A stretch of DNA of 64,000 nucleotides from contig CAXKVR010000040.1 in assembly GCA_964058845.1 (NCBI GenBank), positions 124,001 to 188,000 of the forward strand, given 5' to 3'. The notes under the pieces were generated by a model. The model was not told where the DNA came from. It saw only the letters and a program-made list of their open reading frames with translations, and ran no database searches. Every line of letters begins with the position of its first letter. The stretch's first letter is position 1. This DNA comes from Carex sylvatica. Lineage: Eukaryota > Streptophyta > Magnoliopsida > Poales > Cyperaceae. This document shows, one piece after another, positions 24,001 through 36,779 of this stretch. Both the position numbers and the translations under genes were made by a program.

Positions 24001-24646
24001 CAAGCTTCTAAATAGCTAGCTATAGCGGTTTTGGACCCAGAAAGCTAAACTACGGGCTAAAACTGCGCTAATCAAGCTACGGCCGCTATAGCGCGTAGCG
24101 GCAATAGCGGTCCGCTATAGCGCGTAGCGGCAATAGCGGTCCGCTATAGCGCGTAGCGGCAATAGCGGTCCGCTATGCTACATGGTTATGATTTTGCAAT
24201 TTATTTATTTTTTCTGAAAACATGATATTGCAATTTTAATGGGCCTTAATGTCTAGATTGTTTTTTTTTTACTTTATTAAGCTATATCAATACAATGGAA
24301 CATATGCGGGCTATACCGCTATATCAATTAAATTTTGAATCATGCATTAATATATAGTAGTGGTATATTTTGAATATAAAATATATCGATAGTTTTTGAA
24401 TTAGGGATATTTTGAATTAGGGATATTTTGAATGATAATTTGAACTTTGTATTAGTTTAATATGAATATTAGAACTTCTTAATTAATTTGGTATTTTTTT
24501 TATTGATGAGACATTTTTTCTATTAGTAGAAATATAAAATATAATTTTTGAAATATAAAAATGTTATTTATAATAGCTCCGCTATTTGCTAAAGCTTTTT
24601 TTTTTGTCTCCCCGCTATACCGCTATAAACGCTATTTAGAACCTTG
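24001..24646. mobile_element. hAT element of the same family nested in the outer copy
   Basis: It starts CAAGCTTCTAAATAGCTAGC and ends GCTATTTAGAACCTTG, with 8 bp near-duplications GTATTATT and ATATTATT. It contains three tandem copies of a roughly 29 bp GCTATAGCGCGTAGCGG unit at 24083-24175. Confidence 0.85.
24083..24175. repeat. Three tandem copies of a 29-30 bp palindromic GC-rich unit
   Basis: The unit contains CGCTATAGCGCGTAGCGG followed by CAATAGCGGTC, repeated three times with no visible change. It is nearly self-complementary. Confidence 0.88.
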
Positions 24647-25093
24647 ATATTATTATAATATATAAAATATTTAAATATGTATACTGACTTCATTTACCTT
24701 ATAAAATTAATTATTCTTTGTCGACTATTTAATATGTAATACTATGTAATATGAACTATTAAATAATATTACTTTTTAGATTCTTTTTTTCCTTTTTATT
24801 TGCATAATTGATAAAAAGTATAGACTTAGATTAGTTGTGATTTAGTTACCTCAATTCTCCTATTAATTATGTTAATAATTAGTAGAAATATATAATATAA
24901 AATTTAAAAAGGAAAAAAACGCTATGTATAATAGCTTCCACTATAGCTACGCTATTCGCAATAGCTTTTTTTTTTGTCTCTCCGCTATGCCGCTATAATC
25001 GCTATTTAGAACCTTGCTTATTAGCCATACATACAATCACAAATCATAAGTTCTCACTTTAACTGAACTGTTGCAACCAATTGGCACTCCATG

Positions 25094-28000
25094 TCAGAAC
25101 TTCACCCCACAAATCTCATGCAGAACATTTAAACTCATGCAGCACATATAATCAGGTTGGGAAGAAGTATAATACTTGATAAGCACTGAACCAGCGACCC
25201 TCCATGCAAACCCGCATTTCTGAACTCCATCAGTTTTAGCCTTTTCATAAACAATTTGATAGATTGCTAGTGCCTCATTTTTAATTTCATCTTTGGGTCT
25301 TGTTTTTTCTTTGTACTCCCTAGCTCCATAGAGAATCTGCAAATGACCAAAGTCGTGGAATATAAAATTGATGTTAGACCATGATAGTTTTTTTTTTTTT
25401 TTTGCTACTCCACCATTGCCAAATTTAGCCATAACTTTTGCATAGATCAGCTTAGAATTAGCCATATAAATATGGTTGAAGGTGCACAAAATTAATAATT
25501 TTCATGCTGCTATATTTTCTCTGGTGTATGCCATTGTATTAATCTTATTTCAGCAGTATCATAAGTTGGGTCCCTAAGGGTACACTTGCCTTCTTATAAC
25601 AATCAATGATTTCTTGACATTTATTATTTTTCATGCCCTTCTCCGGAATTTGCAAAGCCTCTTTCATATCCATCAAGTACTCTTGATAATGACCTCTCCA
25701 CTTATCCATGCAATATTTTGGGACTTCGCCGCTCAGGCATGGAAGCACCTCAAACTCTGAAAACATTAAATTATATTAAAAACAAAACCATCATTAATAT
25801 TGTTCTATTAACTATATAGAAAACTTTTAAAAACTAATGAATACACCTTGTATAAAAATTGGAAAACTCATCTATCTCCACATATCAATTTCCTTAAATA
25901 AAGGTGGGCTATGGCACTTTTTCAAAGCACCAATCCTCTTGTGCTGTCAGTCTGTGACTCACAATCTTGCAAGAAATCAAATTATAATTTGTTTAGATTT
26001 TTTTCTATATCTTTTGGATTAAGGATAAACAGTTGCTTTTACATACTCTAGACCGTCCAACAGCAATGATTTTTATGATATCCAAAAAGATAATAAAAAT
26101 AATCTAAAAGATATAAAACTTGAGTAGCCCAGATTGGCCATTTGAATCACAAAAATATAAATTTGGAGTCAAAGCACAAGAGGATTGGTGCTTTGCTAAG
26201 CACTGTAGTTTACTCTAAAAAGAGAAGGGCAAATACCCCGAAACTTATTTTTCCTCACGCATGAAGAGGGAAACAGTAATACACAAGACTATTCTCCAAA
26301 ATGTTATCTTTAAGAGAAAGAAAAGGCAAAAACTGGTGCCAAAAAGACGTTAATCATGCTATGTTGAGTCATATGTTTATTTTCTCTTGTTGAACTGGAC
26401 ATACCACTTGCAACCCTGGAAAGATGAGAAGTATTATTTTAACCCCTTAGTAGAATTTTTTAAAATGTTATCAAATACCTCAGTCTTGTAGAACAGAATC
26501 AAGCATATAATAACCAACAAGAAAAGCCTCAAATCTCCTTTATTTACTTATCTTTTGTGAAATTTGGAAACTAGAGCGAATGCTTACTGGTCGATTGAAG
26601 CTTTTCTTCTTTGAAAGACTGCACCTTGTCATATATCAAACCAAGTATAGATGAAGAGTTATACTCATCTTTCGCAACCTTCTTTTCCATGAAATGGGGA
26701 TAATTGACCACCTTCAGATCTTTCCCAACCTCAACCTGTGCATTGAAAAATCAAACCCAAATCAATATCAGTTGCTAATAGCAGCCACAACATCTTTCAC
26801 ATGCAAGCTCTAGCACTCTTACTATTTATTAAATACAGGTTGATCCTAGCAGTTCAGGTGCCAAGCTGTACTGGTTAAGTCAAATCAGGTCTAGGTCCTT
26901 TTGGGCTATTTGGGTTTAGGTCAAGTAGGTCTGGACCATTTCGATCGTTATGGTCGAACTCCATTTCTGAATTTTTGATTGAATTCTTAAATAGGCTGGG
27001 TGGATCCTGTTGAAACCAGAGTCAGTGTTATTTACCAACCAAGAACCGACAATGCCAGATGAATTTGCATATTAGCAAAATACTGCTCAAGGCAGCGTTA
27101 CTCACTCCTACAGCCCAGTGCATTACCTAAAATTACCCACAGAAAGAGACAAACCTTCTTTCCAGTTTTCGAAGCATCAAGGGCATCATAGTATATATTA
27201 ATCAATTTCTCTATGTTTGGCCAGACTTCTTCTCTCTCTACACCAGGTGTTAATAAGCGGTCCATGTACACCAACCAACAATCAGCAGCCAAGCCAACAG
27301 TGAAACTATAAGATGAGAATCAAGAATAAACATTTAGTATACATGCTTTAATGGGTTGGGCCAAGTATTGATACACCATACCATTTGACTAAATTTTTTA
27401 CTAGTTTCTTATTTGTTCTTTTTTATGGTCAATCTCCAGATGCAAAATTAGGGCCATAGAGGCACAATTGTATAATTGAATGTAATTATTTTTTTGAGGT
27501 AACAGTACAATTGAATTATCACTGAGGGTTAGTTGTGTCACATCTGCAAAAAAAAAAAAAACGCAAATTCCAACGAAGGCAAGGTGCTATACTGATTCGT
27601 CTTTATCTTTAAAAAGGAAACAACTCCAACAAGAGCATCACATATGACTCTTTTTATAACTAAGTTGCTCAGATTGAACAAAGAAATGAAATCACCTTCA
27701 CTTCAAATTAGCAATGAAGAGAGGACTGTGAATGAAACTTACCTTGGTTTAAATCTATTATTCAGAAAACTCTGAAACAATAATCTTTCAAATTCATGGC
27801 CATTCATGTTAGCAGGACTTATGTTCTCTGCACCATTCTTTGATGAATCTTCTTCCGGTGCCAGCCATGGTTGATTAGGTTTGAAATGCTTTAGCAACTG
27901 AACAAAATAATTAAAATATGCAACCTTAGATGATAATTTCTGACACACTTCTAAATTACTTATTGATGATGATCAATTCCATACTTATTGATGGTCTGTC

Positions 28001-31000
28001 TTTCAATTTCTATCAAGTGTTCTGGAACCTTACTAAATCAGATTTATTACTCGTGTGTCAGAATTTTCATAACAATGCATTAGACCTTAAATACATAAAT
28101 AAGTTGTCTTTCAAATTCTATCAAGTGTTTTGGAACCTTATTAAATCAGATTTATTACTGATGTGATTAGACCTTATATACATCAATAAGTTTGTCATTT
28201 GCCTGATACCTAAAGACAAAATCTACCTTCTTGACAATGTTGTATTGAGCTAAGAACTTATTTCATTATGCCAAGATGACTACCCAACCAGGGATAGTTA
28301 TTAAAATCGATTTTGGAAAGGCATATGATAAGATTCATTGGGATTATCTTCTAGAGGTTATGATAGGTAGAAATTTTGGCAATAGATGGATTACATGGAT
28401 TCAACATTGGTTAAATAGTTCAGTCATGTGTGAATGTCAATAGACAGCTCACACAATATTTCTTCTGTAAAAGAGAGGTTAGATAGGGGATCCTCTATCG
28501 CCTTTTCTATACATCCTGGTTGCTGATACTTACAAGTGGAAAGAGCATGGTGGACTATGGTGGACTATGGTCACATTTGAGGCCTTGTCGGGCATAAAAA
28601 TTAAACATGTTTTCCATCAATGTAGACAAAGATTTTGCACTAGCTTTGGCTGACATCTTTAGACGTAATACAACTGAATTTCCTTTGAAATATTTAGGGG
28701 TACTCTCCAAAATAACAAACTGACCAAAAAAAGACTGGAGATTCCTCCTAGATAAAATAGAAAATAAATTGCAAAGTTGGAAATGTAGACTAATCTCTAT
28801 TGGAGGTAGATTGACATTAGATAGATGTAGGAGACAATTTCTACAGTAGGGTTACGGTAATAATAAAAAAAAATGCACTAGTGAATTGGAAATCCATTTG
28901 CATAGCAAGAAAATTTGGGGGTATGGGCATATTGTATCTAGATCTAATGAACATAGTTTCGCTACCTAAGTGGTGGTGGAAATTCAAAAACCCCACTTAT
29001 AATAGCCTTTGGAAGACAAGTAGCACTATTAGTCATACTCAGTTCAACAATTGTCCTACTTCCCCTTTCTGGAAAGCAATGTTACAAATTAAACCCATTG
29101 TTGACTGTAGTTCTACTCTCTTGGTAGCCAGAGTTCAGTATATTTTTGGAAAGACCTTTGGTATGGGCAATGCTCTTTAGTTCTACCCCTGACATTTCTT
29201 TACATGAAGTGCTTACTACACAAGGAGATGCATTAACCTTTAAAAGAATACTCCATGAAATAGACATGAGGGATTGGACGGAAATACTAACTCTTATACA
29301 CACTTTAAATCCCACTCACACCAATGATCACTTGTTTTGGAGATGGTGGAAGCTGAAACTTTACGCCTAAAAATCAAAGTTTTTATGTGGCTAGTGCATA
29401 AAAAGATAATTTTAACCAAGTCTAATCTAATTCATAGAGGATATCAGTTTTGGGGTGAAATTGAAACAATTGATCATTTGTTTATCCAATGCCCTCTAGT
29501 TAGGTAGGTCTGGTTTTGGTTAGGTTAGATTTAGTGAATGGAATAACAAAGAAGACATACTCACTTTTGCCTTTACTTTACAAGGACAATACAAAACCTC
29601 CTTTCTTATGGTGTTTAGTGCATTGACTTGGGTTATATGGAAATCAAGGAATGAATTGTGTTTTACTGATAAAACTTGTTCCACTGGAAGAAACCTAGTG
29701 ATACTAATTATTTCTTTACTTTACTATTGGACAGGTACAGAGGAGGGCACCCTGGAGGAGGCAGTGAAGCAATGCATCCAACTGAGGGTTTGGGGGCCTG
29801 ATGATGGAGTACTGGTCCTAAGGGAGGATGATGTTGGTCCCTCTAATGCCCGAAGCAAAAGAACTTACCTATATAGCTAACTGTACTAAAAATCGTAATA
29901 CTTTGTGGTATTGCAGCAGAAATAGCTTGTATGCTGTTTTGCTGTTTTGTGCTTTAATGTAATATGAGGCTTGATGCCAAAACAATGCTAGGAAGTATGT
30001 GGGTTAATAGGCATTTACAAGAACAAGACATTACTATATCAGGAAAATAGCCTGATCAGTGATCATTTAGAACATTGTAACTTAATGTTTCATGTAATGA
30101 AACGGGCTAAACAACCTTATTGTTTAAAAAAAAAAAAGGAACAAAATGATCCATCAGAAAACTACAACAGTTATGTATTTCTGTGGCATCTCTATTTCCA
30201 TAGATTTCCTGGGCTTCCAAACTATTACTATTTGTTTCATAATTTATTTGTAGCCTGACAAAGCATTTTGAGTTCCCATCATTAAAGAAGCCAAAAAAAC
30301 TCCACCTGTATAGTTTCTACACAACCTATCCCAAGCCAGGAAAAAGGAGGGTTGTGATAGGCATGGCGAGCCAACGTAAAATACAACCTTTTATGGAAAT
30401 GAGACCCTCACGATGTGACTCCAATTGATTTTAATTTCTAGCCTACCCACTGTTTGGGACTAAAGGCTTGGTAGGTGTTGTTGTTGTATCATTAAAGAAG
30501 CCAAACTTACCTCTGGATGTCGAGATACCCAGTACATATCCCCATCAAAATCACTGTTAGCCATTTCATCAGCCAGTGATCTCGGTCCCACAGATGGAAA
30601 GAAAATGGCAAATTTTGAGTCTCCCACAACTCTTTCCAGACCTTCTACAAAGATAGCTTGAAGTAGGTGTATGTCGCCAGGATGCAGCCCAGGGTGCTTG
30701 TACACTAATACATTGCCACATAACTGCCCCTTGTCCCTACATATTTCAAATGTTGCTAAATCTTCAATAGTGTTCTATATTGAGCATTGTACTAAGGGTT
30801 TGTTGTTTTGTGGTTAAGAGCAAACAAGTCAACTTCTTTTTTCTGAATGTCGACTATTCTGAACTTGAATTATCGACATGCCTTCCAAAAGCACACAAAT
30901 TAGGGTCATTTTTGGCAAATAAAAATATTAGTGTTCATATTTTTGCAAAATCAGGAAGATAAGTTATGTACAGTATTATGCACACTTGGTTGGCGTGGAG

Positions 31001-34000
31001 TTTTCCAGTGGGGTCTGTGGTCCCCATGAGATAGTAAGAGTCGCTGATTGGGATTTTTCCTTCCTGGAAATGTTTTCTTTCTTCCCCCATCATCAAGCCC
31101 AGACGGTATTGTAGAAAAGGTTCGTCAAGTGGTATTCCCTTCGTAATCATCCTGATTGTCATACGGTCATTGTCCAAGCCCTCATTATTCAATGCAACTG
31201 CCATTTGCTTAACAAATGGTTACAAAACAGTTTCACCAAGTAAAACAGTGTGTGTGTGTGTGTCTATTTTTCCTTTTTGTACTGATCTTTTTCTGCTAGA
31301 ATATTCAATTAATGGGGTGTTCATGTTAATTTCTGTTTTATCAAAAGACATTTCAAGCTGGATTTTACAGATCTGATCAACAGTAAATAGAGTTAAATTT
31401 AGATAAATTGTGTGATTCGTTACATTTGGGTGAAGGGGGCTTACTTAATTGACTAAAAGGAATAAGATTTACCTTTTAAAGCAGCACCTCTGTCATAACG
31501 GCTATACTCGGCTTTTGCAAGTGCAGTTGATAGGAGACCCAAGAAGAACTCTGCTGGAACCCCTCCATAGTGAAGAAGTGCAATCAAGTATCTTGACAGG
31601 TGTACTTTCTTTGGACGGGTGCTGAAATAGTATAACAAGTCAAAAGATGGTAAACTGTAAAATTAAGACAATATAATTGCTTAGTCCATTTGTTCTTATT
31701 CAGTACCTGGTGTTGACGACTTCCAAAGAGTTGAATGGTTGAACAATACCACACATTGAAGGATCTGGCTTCACTTTGATCATGGAAGGGCGAACTTGAA
31801 TGGTTTTATTTGGCAGCTATATGACACAGAAGATAAATGAACATGTAAACAAAAGATATAGTCAAGGTTATCCTCCACTTTAATAAATAACAGTAGTATC
31901 TTTATAATGGCAATGCAATACCCAAAATTAAGTAAAAGGTGTTATATGGTTCACACTAATCAAGTGGTTCTGTGACGTGTATATGATACCATTAACATGT
32001 CAACAAAACAAAATGTTCTCTAAAGGAACTTTTCACATGTGGAATTTTTCTTCTCTAGGTCTCATGTGGTTTATTTTCAAAAACAAATGATGGAAGTAAA
32101 ATGTCTCATTTAAGCACTAATAATTATTATCACAAAAATTACTCTAAAAAATACATAGCATATTCAAGAAGGACACACTACACAAATACAAAGAACTAAT
32201 CCCAGAAATAAAAATAAAATTGTTTAATACTGACTGGTAAATCAATAATACCTTAAGTACTAACAAACATAAAAAAAGCCCAACCACTAAAGTTCCAGCA
32301 GCCAAAATCCTGAAATGTCATTCAATACAATAGTGAAAAACTGAACTTACCAGCCTGTTGACAAGAAGTGTTCCCTTCGCGCACAATCCATTGTAGAATA
32401 GCCGAACTTGCATCAGAAGAGGCTAGTTTAGGAAACAAGAGAAATTTCACTTCTACAGAAAATCCAGAGACCGCTTAACTTTTATAAATAAAGTAATGAA
32501 TTATTGCATACCGGTCCATCATTATCATAAATCTTTTGTCTTTTTGCACTAGCAGGACTCAGGCCATCTCTCCCACCCTGAAGAAATTAGAAAAAAAAAA
32601 ATGAAATGAGATGGTAAAGGATACTTGAAGCACTTTCATGGTATAACTATGATAAACATAAAAATTGAGGTACATGTCATCATGGTACTGTCTACCATTA
32701 CAATTTCAAGGGTCAATTTGTCTAAGCACCGAAAACTCCAAAATAGACTCATTCAATTTCATATTATGCAATGCAAATAGAAAAATATAATGAACCTGAA
32801 TGTTCCCTTTAGAAACATAAATGGGGCACTGCAGAGCAAGGTCTTCAGAAATAAAACCGGTTCCATCTGTATGGATGCCTTCCAATTCAGTGCTTCCATC
32901 CTACAGAAAGTGCACCTAAATCAAGTAAAAGTTGTACCAACTAATAATATATTTCCTGGTTTTCCTTTTATAGGGCTGGTAGCAAAGAATCTTTTGCATC
33001 ATCCGAATCTTTTACAAGTAACAAATTCTTGAAAATGAGCAAGTTCATTTGTATATCTTAAAAGTTAAAGACCACAGAATCATAATGCCTAGTGAAACAA
33101 ACAATATAATGCACCTTCTACAGATAGCAAATTTGATTTTTAACCATACAAAAGTCAAATACCATTACAGAATTACCAATTCATGAAAAAAAGCAGTTCA
33201 TGCACCTTCTTAGGAATTGGGATAAAGCCATATGTTTAGTACTTCCACAATGTTTAGTTGAGCTACTTCATGTTTAGTACAGGGACGTATAAAATTATGA
33301 GGCAAAAAAGAGAGCAAATTCACAGGCTTTACCTTACAGTGGATGTCTGGAATAGTTATTACCCTCAACTCAGGATCGGATAAATCAATGTCGAGCTTGA
33401 GTGTCTTGGACAAAACTAAAGAAAGCCTGCATGTTCATGATTTGTAATCATACATACAATTCCTTTGATAAGAAGTCCTTTCATAATTCATTCTTAGAGA
33501 AAACTAAGATGTCAAATAAAAATAACTCCCCAGTCTGGACAATTTATATAAGAGTGCCAAAAAACTACCTAGAGACCTTATCTTCATGTAATATCTTTCT
33601 TTTTTTTTCTTTTTTTCACATTTCCAAAAACTATGTAATTGGACACTTCTGGTGTTGTTTATCAATGGAACTTGAGGGCTCAGACCCTCATTTTTCTCTC
33701 AAAAAAAAAAAAACTACTACCTAGAGACGTATTTTGCTAAGCTGGGGACAGTATGTATATGCATAAAACTACGCCGTATTTCGTCAACGGTCTTGCTATA
33801 GTGAAAATCATTATTCTGGTCCCTGTCCCAGCCCGAAGAAGTACACACAAAGTAGCACTTCACAAAGGACTTGGTACCGCTTTTCTTCTTCTCCTCCTTC
33901 CCACCATCTTTGTACACTGCACAAATAAAGGGTGCATACAGTAAAGAAAAGACCAAATATTACTACAGATCTGATTAAAAGTACACCGGTATGACGAAAG

Positions 34001-36602
34001 TATTTCAAATGATACCAGTGGATGTAAGACTTGAAGGCCCCCCTTTCCTTCTTTTTCTAAGGTTATCCTGGATCAGTAATCAAAATTTCCATTTGGTACC
34101 AATCAGGTACCAGTGACTATGGGACACCAGTCCATGCATACATAATATTTATCCAAAAACCGTGCAAACTAAAATCCAGAAATCACGATAGAGACAAAAT
34201 ATAGACTAATAAAACCCAGCCAACATGAAAATAAAACCATCTCAAGTCAGTACATGGACCAGTAATCAGTGCATAAGTGCAGATGATAACATACTCAAAA
34301 ACTGATACTGTCGCATTCCGAGTTCAATTCCCTGCTCTGCGACTCTGTGGTACACATCGCAGTAGTAATTATCAAAGTCATTGTGAGTTTTCTCCTCCTG
34401 ACTAACTTCTTCAAATTTCACTTGAAGAATATTTTCATCACCAAGAACACGTTGTAGGTGAGTCTTGGTTGACTCAAGGAAAGGACCCTGTATAACAGAA
34501 AATCAACAATTATGTAAAAGTTGAAAGACTAGTGATGGGCACAGGAATTAAAGAGAAATATATATATCAGCATCTAATTTTAGAATTCCTTGTTACGTTT
34601 TCCTTAATAATAATATAAGTTTTTTTAAAAGTAGTATAAAGAACCTTGAATGTAGCTTTTCCTTGAAGATCGACATAGCAGTGATAGACATGTGTTTTGT
34701 CCATGTCCCAGTCCAAAATCTGTATATAACGACAACAAATCAGTTCCTTGATGTAATATTAATAAAAATCAACTCCACATCAAGCAGCAAACAAATGCAA
34801 AAGGAAAAGATAGGTAAATTTTCATGTAGTGTAAAATTTATATCTGGTCTATAGGTGCCATACAGGTAGCAGTTAAAGCCAGTGCGAGCACAAAGGGAAA
34901 AGACCATAACCTTTCTTCTGTCAGATGGCTTAATATTCTTCATCCCAAATTCTTTCCATATTTGAAACTCGAATGCTTCCATCGTCATGTAAGTAAGATT
35001 ATTTAATAATTCCATTGAAACCATCTCCTCTAATTTAGCCCTAAATTCATCACCATTGAGAAATAAATATCAACAAAAGATTCAAACTAATTAATCAACA
35101 TAGAACACCAAAAGGGTCTCCTCTTATGGAATAATTCAGTAATTGAAACAGGCTAGGCCAGCAACTTGAGCTCATATCTCAACCAACTGTTGAATTTGAA
35201 GGCACAGAACCTTGCCTGGATCAGTGTGTGAAAACATCACTGCCAGTATTGGACCTCATAGCTACTGGTACTGGACTGCCAGGATGGACACTGGATCCTA
35301 ATACAAGTATCAGTACAGAACCATAAACACAATTAAAAAATTTCAAAAAAAAAAAAAAAAACTTAAACTCAAAAACCATAGCAAAACAGATACCGCAGTT
35401 GCAATACCTCTCTTACAGAGGTAATAAAAAAGAACAAAAAAAAAAGGAAAACATATCAACCTCCCGAGGTAACTCAAGATCAGAAATCTCTTCCTGAATT
35501 CGAAATCCCCCAAAAACTTCATCTGAGGGCTTATTACTCTCTGACATGAATGCCTCGTTCTTTGAGGTATTGAGCTATGACAATGGTTATCATAATTCTG
35601 TAGCCTGGCTTGATCCATCTCCATATCGAGTCTTCTTTGAACCATTTTGTCATTTCCCATGCTGTTGGCTCTGGAATGTGACAATTGTTTTGGCATTACT
35701 GTCGGAGGTGAATTTACAATTCTGCCCGGAGTAATCATCTCTTGATCAGATAGGATGGACTCCCACACCACCTTTTCCCGTCCAACTAAACTCATGTCTG
35801 AATCATCTGTTCAGAGATCAGATCAGAAGAAAGTAAGTAATGTTAAACTGGTGGCCCAATTTCTTTGGAAGGACAGGTGGGTTCCACAAGTCAGTGTCCT
35901 TTCCATTTTGCTAGATATAATAATACATCTCTGATTGTCTCATAAAAAAACAAAAATACATGTCTCATTGTGTGATATCTCCTTAACAGACCTAAATGAA
36001 GGTTCAAATTTATTTGGTTAATATATTCTGAGATATGCAAAATATAATTTCTTATTGGCAAAAGAATTATTAAAATAACTTTCGTAGAAAATCAACAAAT
36101 TAAAAAATGAAAACAATTATTAAATTAGTCGCTAGTGGTATAAACATCTGCAAAGGCCAAGATCCCAGTACTACATCATCCATGTGAACAGAGCTTTACT
36201 GTCCGACAAGGAAAAAAATATTACCGAGCTACGAGTCTCCCTTTTATCTAATAAAAAAAAGTCACCTCTGTCAAGTGGTCCCGACAAACAGTCACTGTGC
36301 CTGGTAGATAATCCCTCCGCGTTGTGCGCCATTGCAATCGGGGAGTTCTTTGCCTTGTGCATTATAAACGCTGAAAAATTGCGCACTGTAGGATTCAAAG
36401 CAATCACAACTAAAATCTTCAAGGACTCAGATTCGCCTAATCGGTCAAGCACTTGCCGAGCGAGGTGGTCAGGCGGAGTCACCGATTTCTCTGCACAGAT
36501 TCTATCGATCATACGCTCGACTAGTTCAGGAAGTGACACATGGCGGTGTGATGTCGGCGAGAAGGGAGAAGTCCCGGAAAAAGGAGGTGGTGGAGGCACC
36601 AT
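25094..36602 (-). CDS. RDR3/4/5-like: RNA-dependent RNA polymerase, RDR-gamma class (RDR3/4/5-like), copy A
   Basis: Nineteen exons, high to low: 36602-36266, 35806-35461, 35040-34911, 34719-34645, 34487-34295, 33916-33721, 33426-33333, 32900-32796, 32577-32512, 32422-32351, 31816-31707, 31621-31473, 31197-30972, 30736-30511, 27897-27743, 27305-27155, 26735-26588, 25756-25590, 25336-25094. All phases agree and give 1062 residues. The active site reads NSDFDGDMYWVSRHPE (DFDGD about 762-766). DFDGD marks the gamma class, in contrast to DLDGD in RDR1/2/6. Other family blocks are DGTGFISEDLALQCP (about 469) and AADCWLVYMDRLLTPG. The enzyme class makes double-stranded RNA from single-stranded RNA for silencing; gamma-class roles are poorly known. 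The upstream in-frame TAA supports the MVPPPPPF start. Oddities are a GC donor at intron 18, a LINE in intron 14, a MITE in intron 17 and a retroposon at the intron 6 donor. Exon limits were inferred by hand and by comparison with copy B. Confidence 0.93.
25589..25590 (-). other. GC-AG intron donor in RDR-A (intron 18)
   Basis: Exon 18 ends AAG and the intron begins GCAAGT, the consensus for GC-type donors. No GT donor nearby keeps the frame into the last exon. The same donor occurs in copy B at 45500/45501. Confidence 0.8.
25905..26210. mobile_element. Foldback MITE in RDR-A intron 17
   Basis: CAAAGCACCAATCCTCTTG near 25922 is repeated inverted as CAAGAGGATTGGTGCTTTG near 26176. The AT-rich arms between also pair in part. 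It is absent from the matching intron of RDR-B. Exact ends and target duplication are not clear. Confidence 0.75.
27909..30138 (+). mobile_element. 5'-truncated L1-type LINE, antisense in RDR-A intron 14
   Basis: A 9 bp duplication GAACAAAAT flanks it (27900-27908 and 30139-30147) and it ends in an A-run. It is absent from the 145 bp intron of RDR-B. Broken frames show L1 reverse transcriptase words (KAYDKIHWDYL at about 28318-28350, GDPLSPFLYILVAD at about 28488), then a segment with FGGMGILYLDL, a zf-RVT-like block (FMWLVHKK, DHLFIQCPL) and a C-terminal WVIWKSRNELCF. Stops and shifts make it inactive. It runs opposite to the host gene. Near its 5' end a roughly 107 bp stretch is duplicated. 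Confidence 0.9.
28003..28165. repeat. Imperfect tandem duplication in the LINE 5' part
   Basis: The stretch CTATCAAGTGTTCTGGAACC at about 28010 recurs as CTATCAAGTGTTTTGGAACC at about 28117, with flanking sequence shared, about 107 bp apart. Confidence 0.75.
33564..33728. mobile_element. Small poly(A) retroposon in RDR-A at the exon 6 donor
   Basis: About 139 bp (33577-33715) ending in 12 A residues is flanked by the 13 bp direct repeat ACTACCTAGAGAC (33564-33576 and 33716-33728). It is absent from RDR-B, which has a single copy of the site near 50520. The right-hand copy of the repeat holds the last eight bases of exon 6 and its GT donor. Confidence 0.85.
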
Positions 36603-36616
36603 CGGTGAAATTAAGG

Positions 36617-36640
36617 TTTAGGGTTTAGGGTTTAAGGTTG
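36617..36640 (-). promoter_or_regulatory. Telo-box-like repeat in the RDR-A leader
   Basis: On the minus strand AACCCTAAACCCTAAACC lies 15-40 bases upstream of the start codon. Such AAACCCTAA words are known promoter elements of plant translation and cell-cycle genes. The equivalent RDR-B leader lacks it. Confidence 0.55.
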
Positions 36641-36779
36641 GAGTAGTGTGGGGGAGAGACTACAACTGGAACTCAAAATACAACTTCAAAGAGTAAAGAG
36701 AGAGACGGACCAACGGCTAAAACTCTCATAAAAAGGCTATGACGATGGGACTGAATGGTACTGACAAGGAAAAATATAT

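Larger units (their letters stand above)
23604..25016. mobile_element. hAT element (family CAGGGTTCTAAATAGCG), outer copy, interrupted
   Basis: Inverted ends CAGGGTTCTAAATAGCG and CGCTATTTAGAACCTTG are flanked by 8 bp near-duplications CTTACTAG (23596-23603) and CTTATTAG (25017-25024). The unit B counterpart near 44999-45012 reads straight through without it. The ends are rich in GCTATAGCG words. There is no transposase frame. A second element of the same family sits inside at 24001-24646. Confidence 0.9.

Noticed and set aside
34740..35024. Extension of RDR exon 3 past 34911
   Set aside because: Continuing (SLCARTGFN...) would not join in phase to the exon starting ILDWDMD. The donor AAAG/GTTATG at 34911 joins in frame in both copies.
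36184..36621. 145-codon plus-strand open frame over RDR-A exon 1
   Set aside because: It is the antisense shadow of the conserved RDR exon; a similar shadow occurs in copy B (53438-53785). No independent protein family is recognised.
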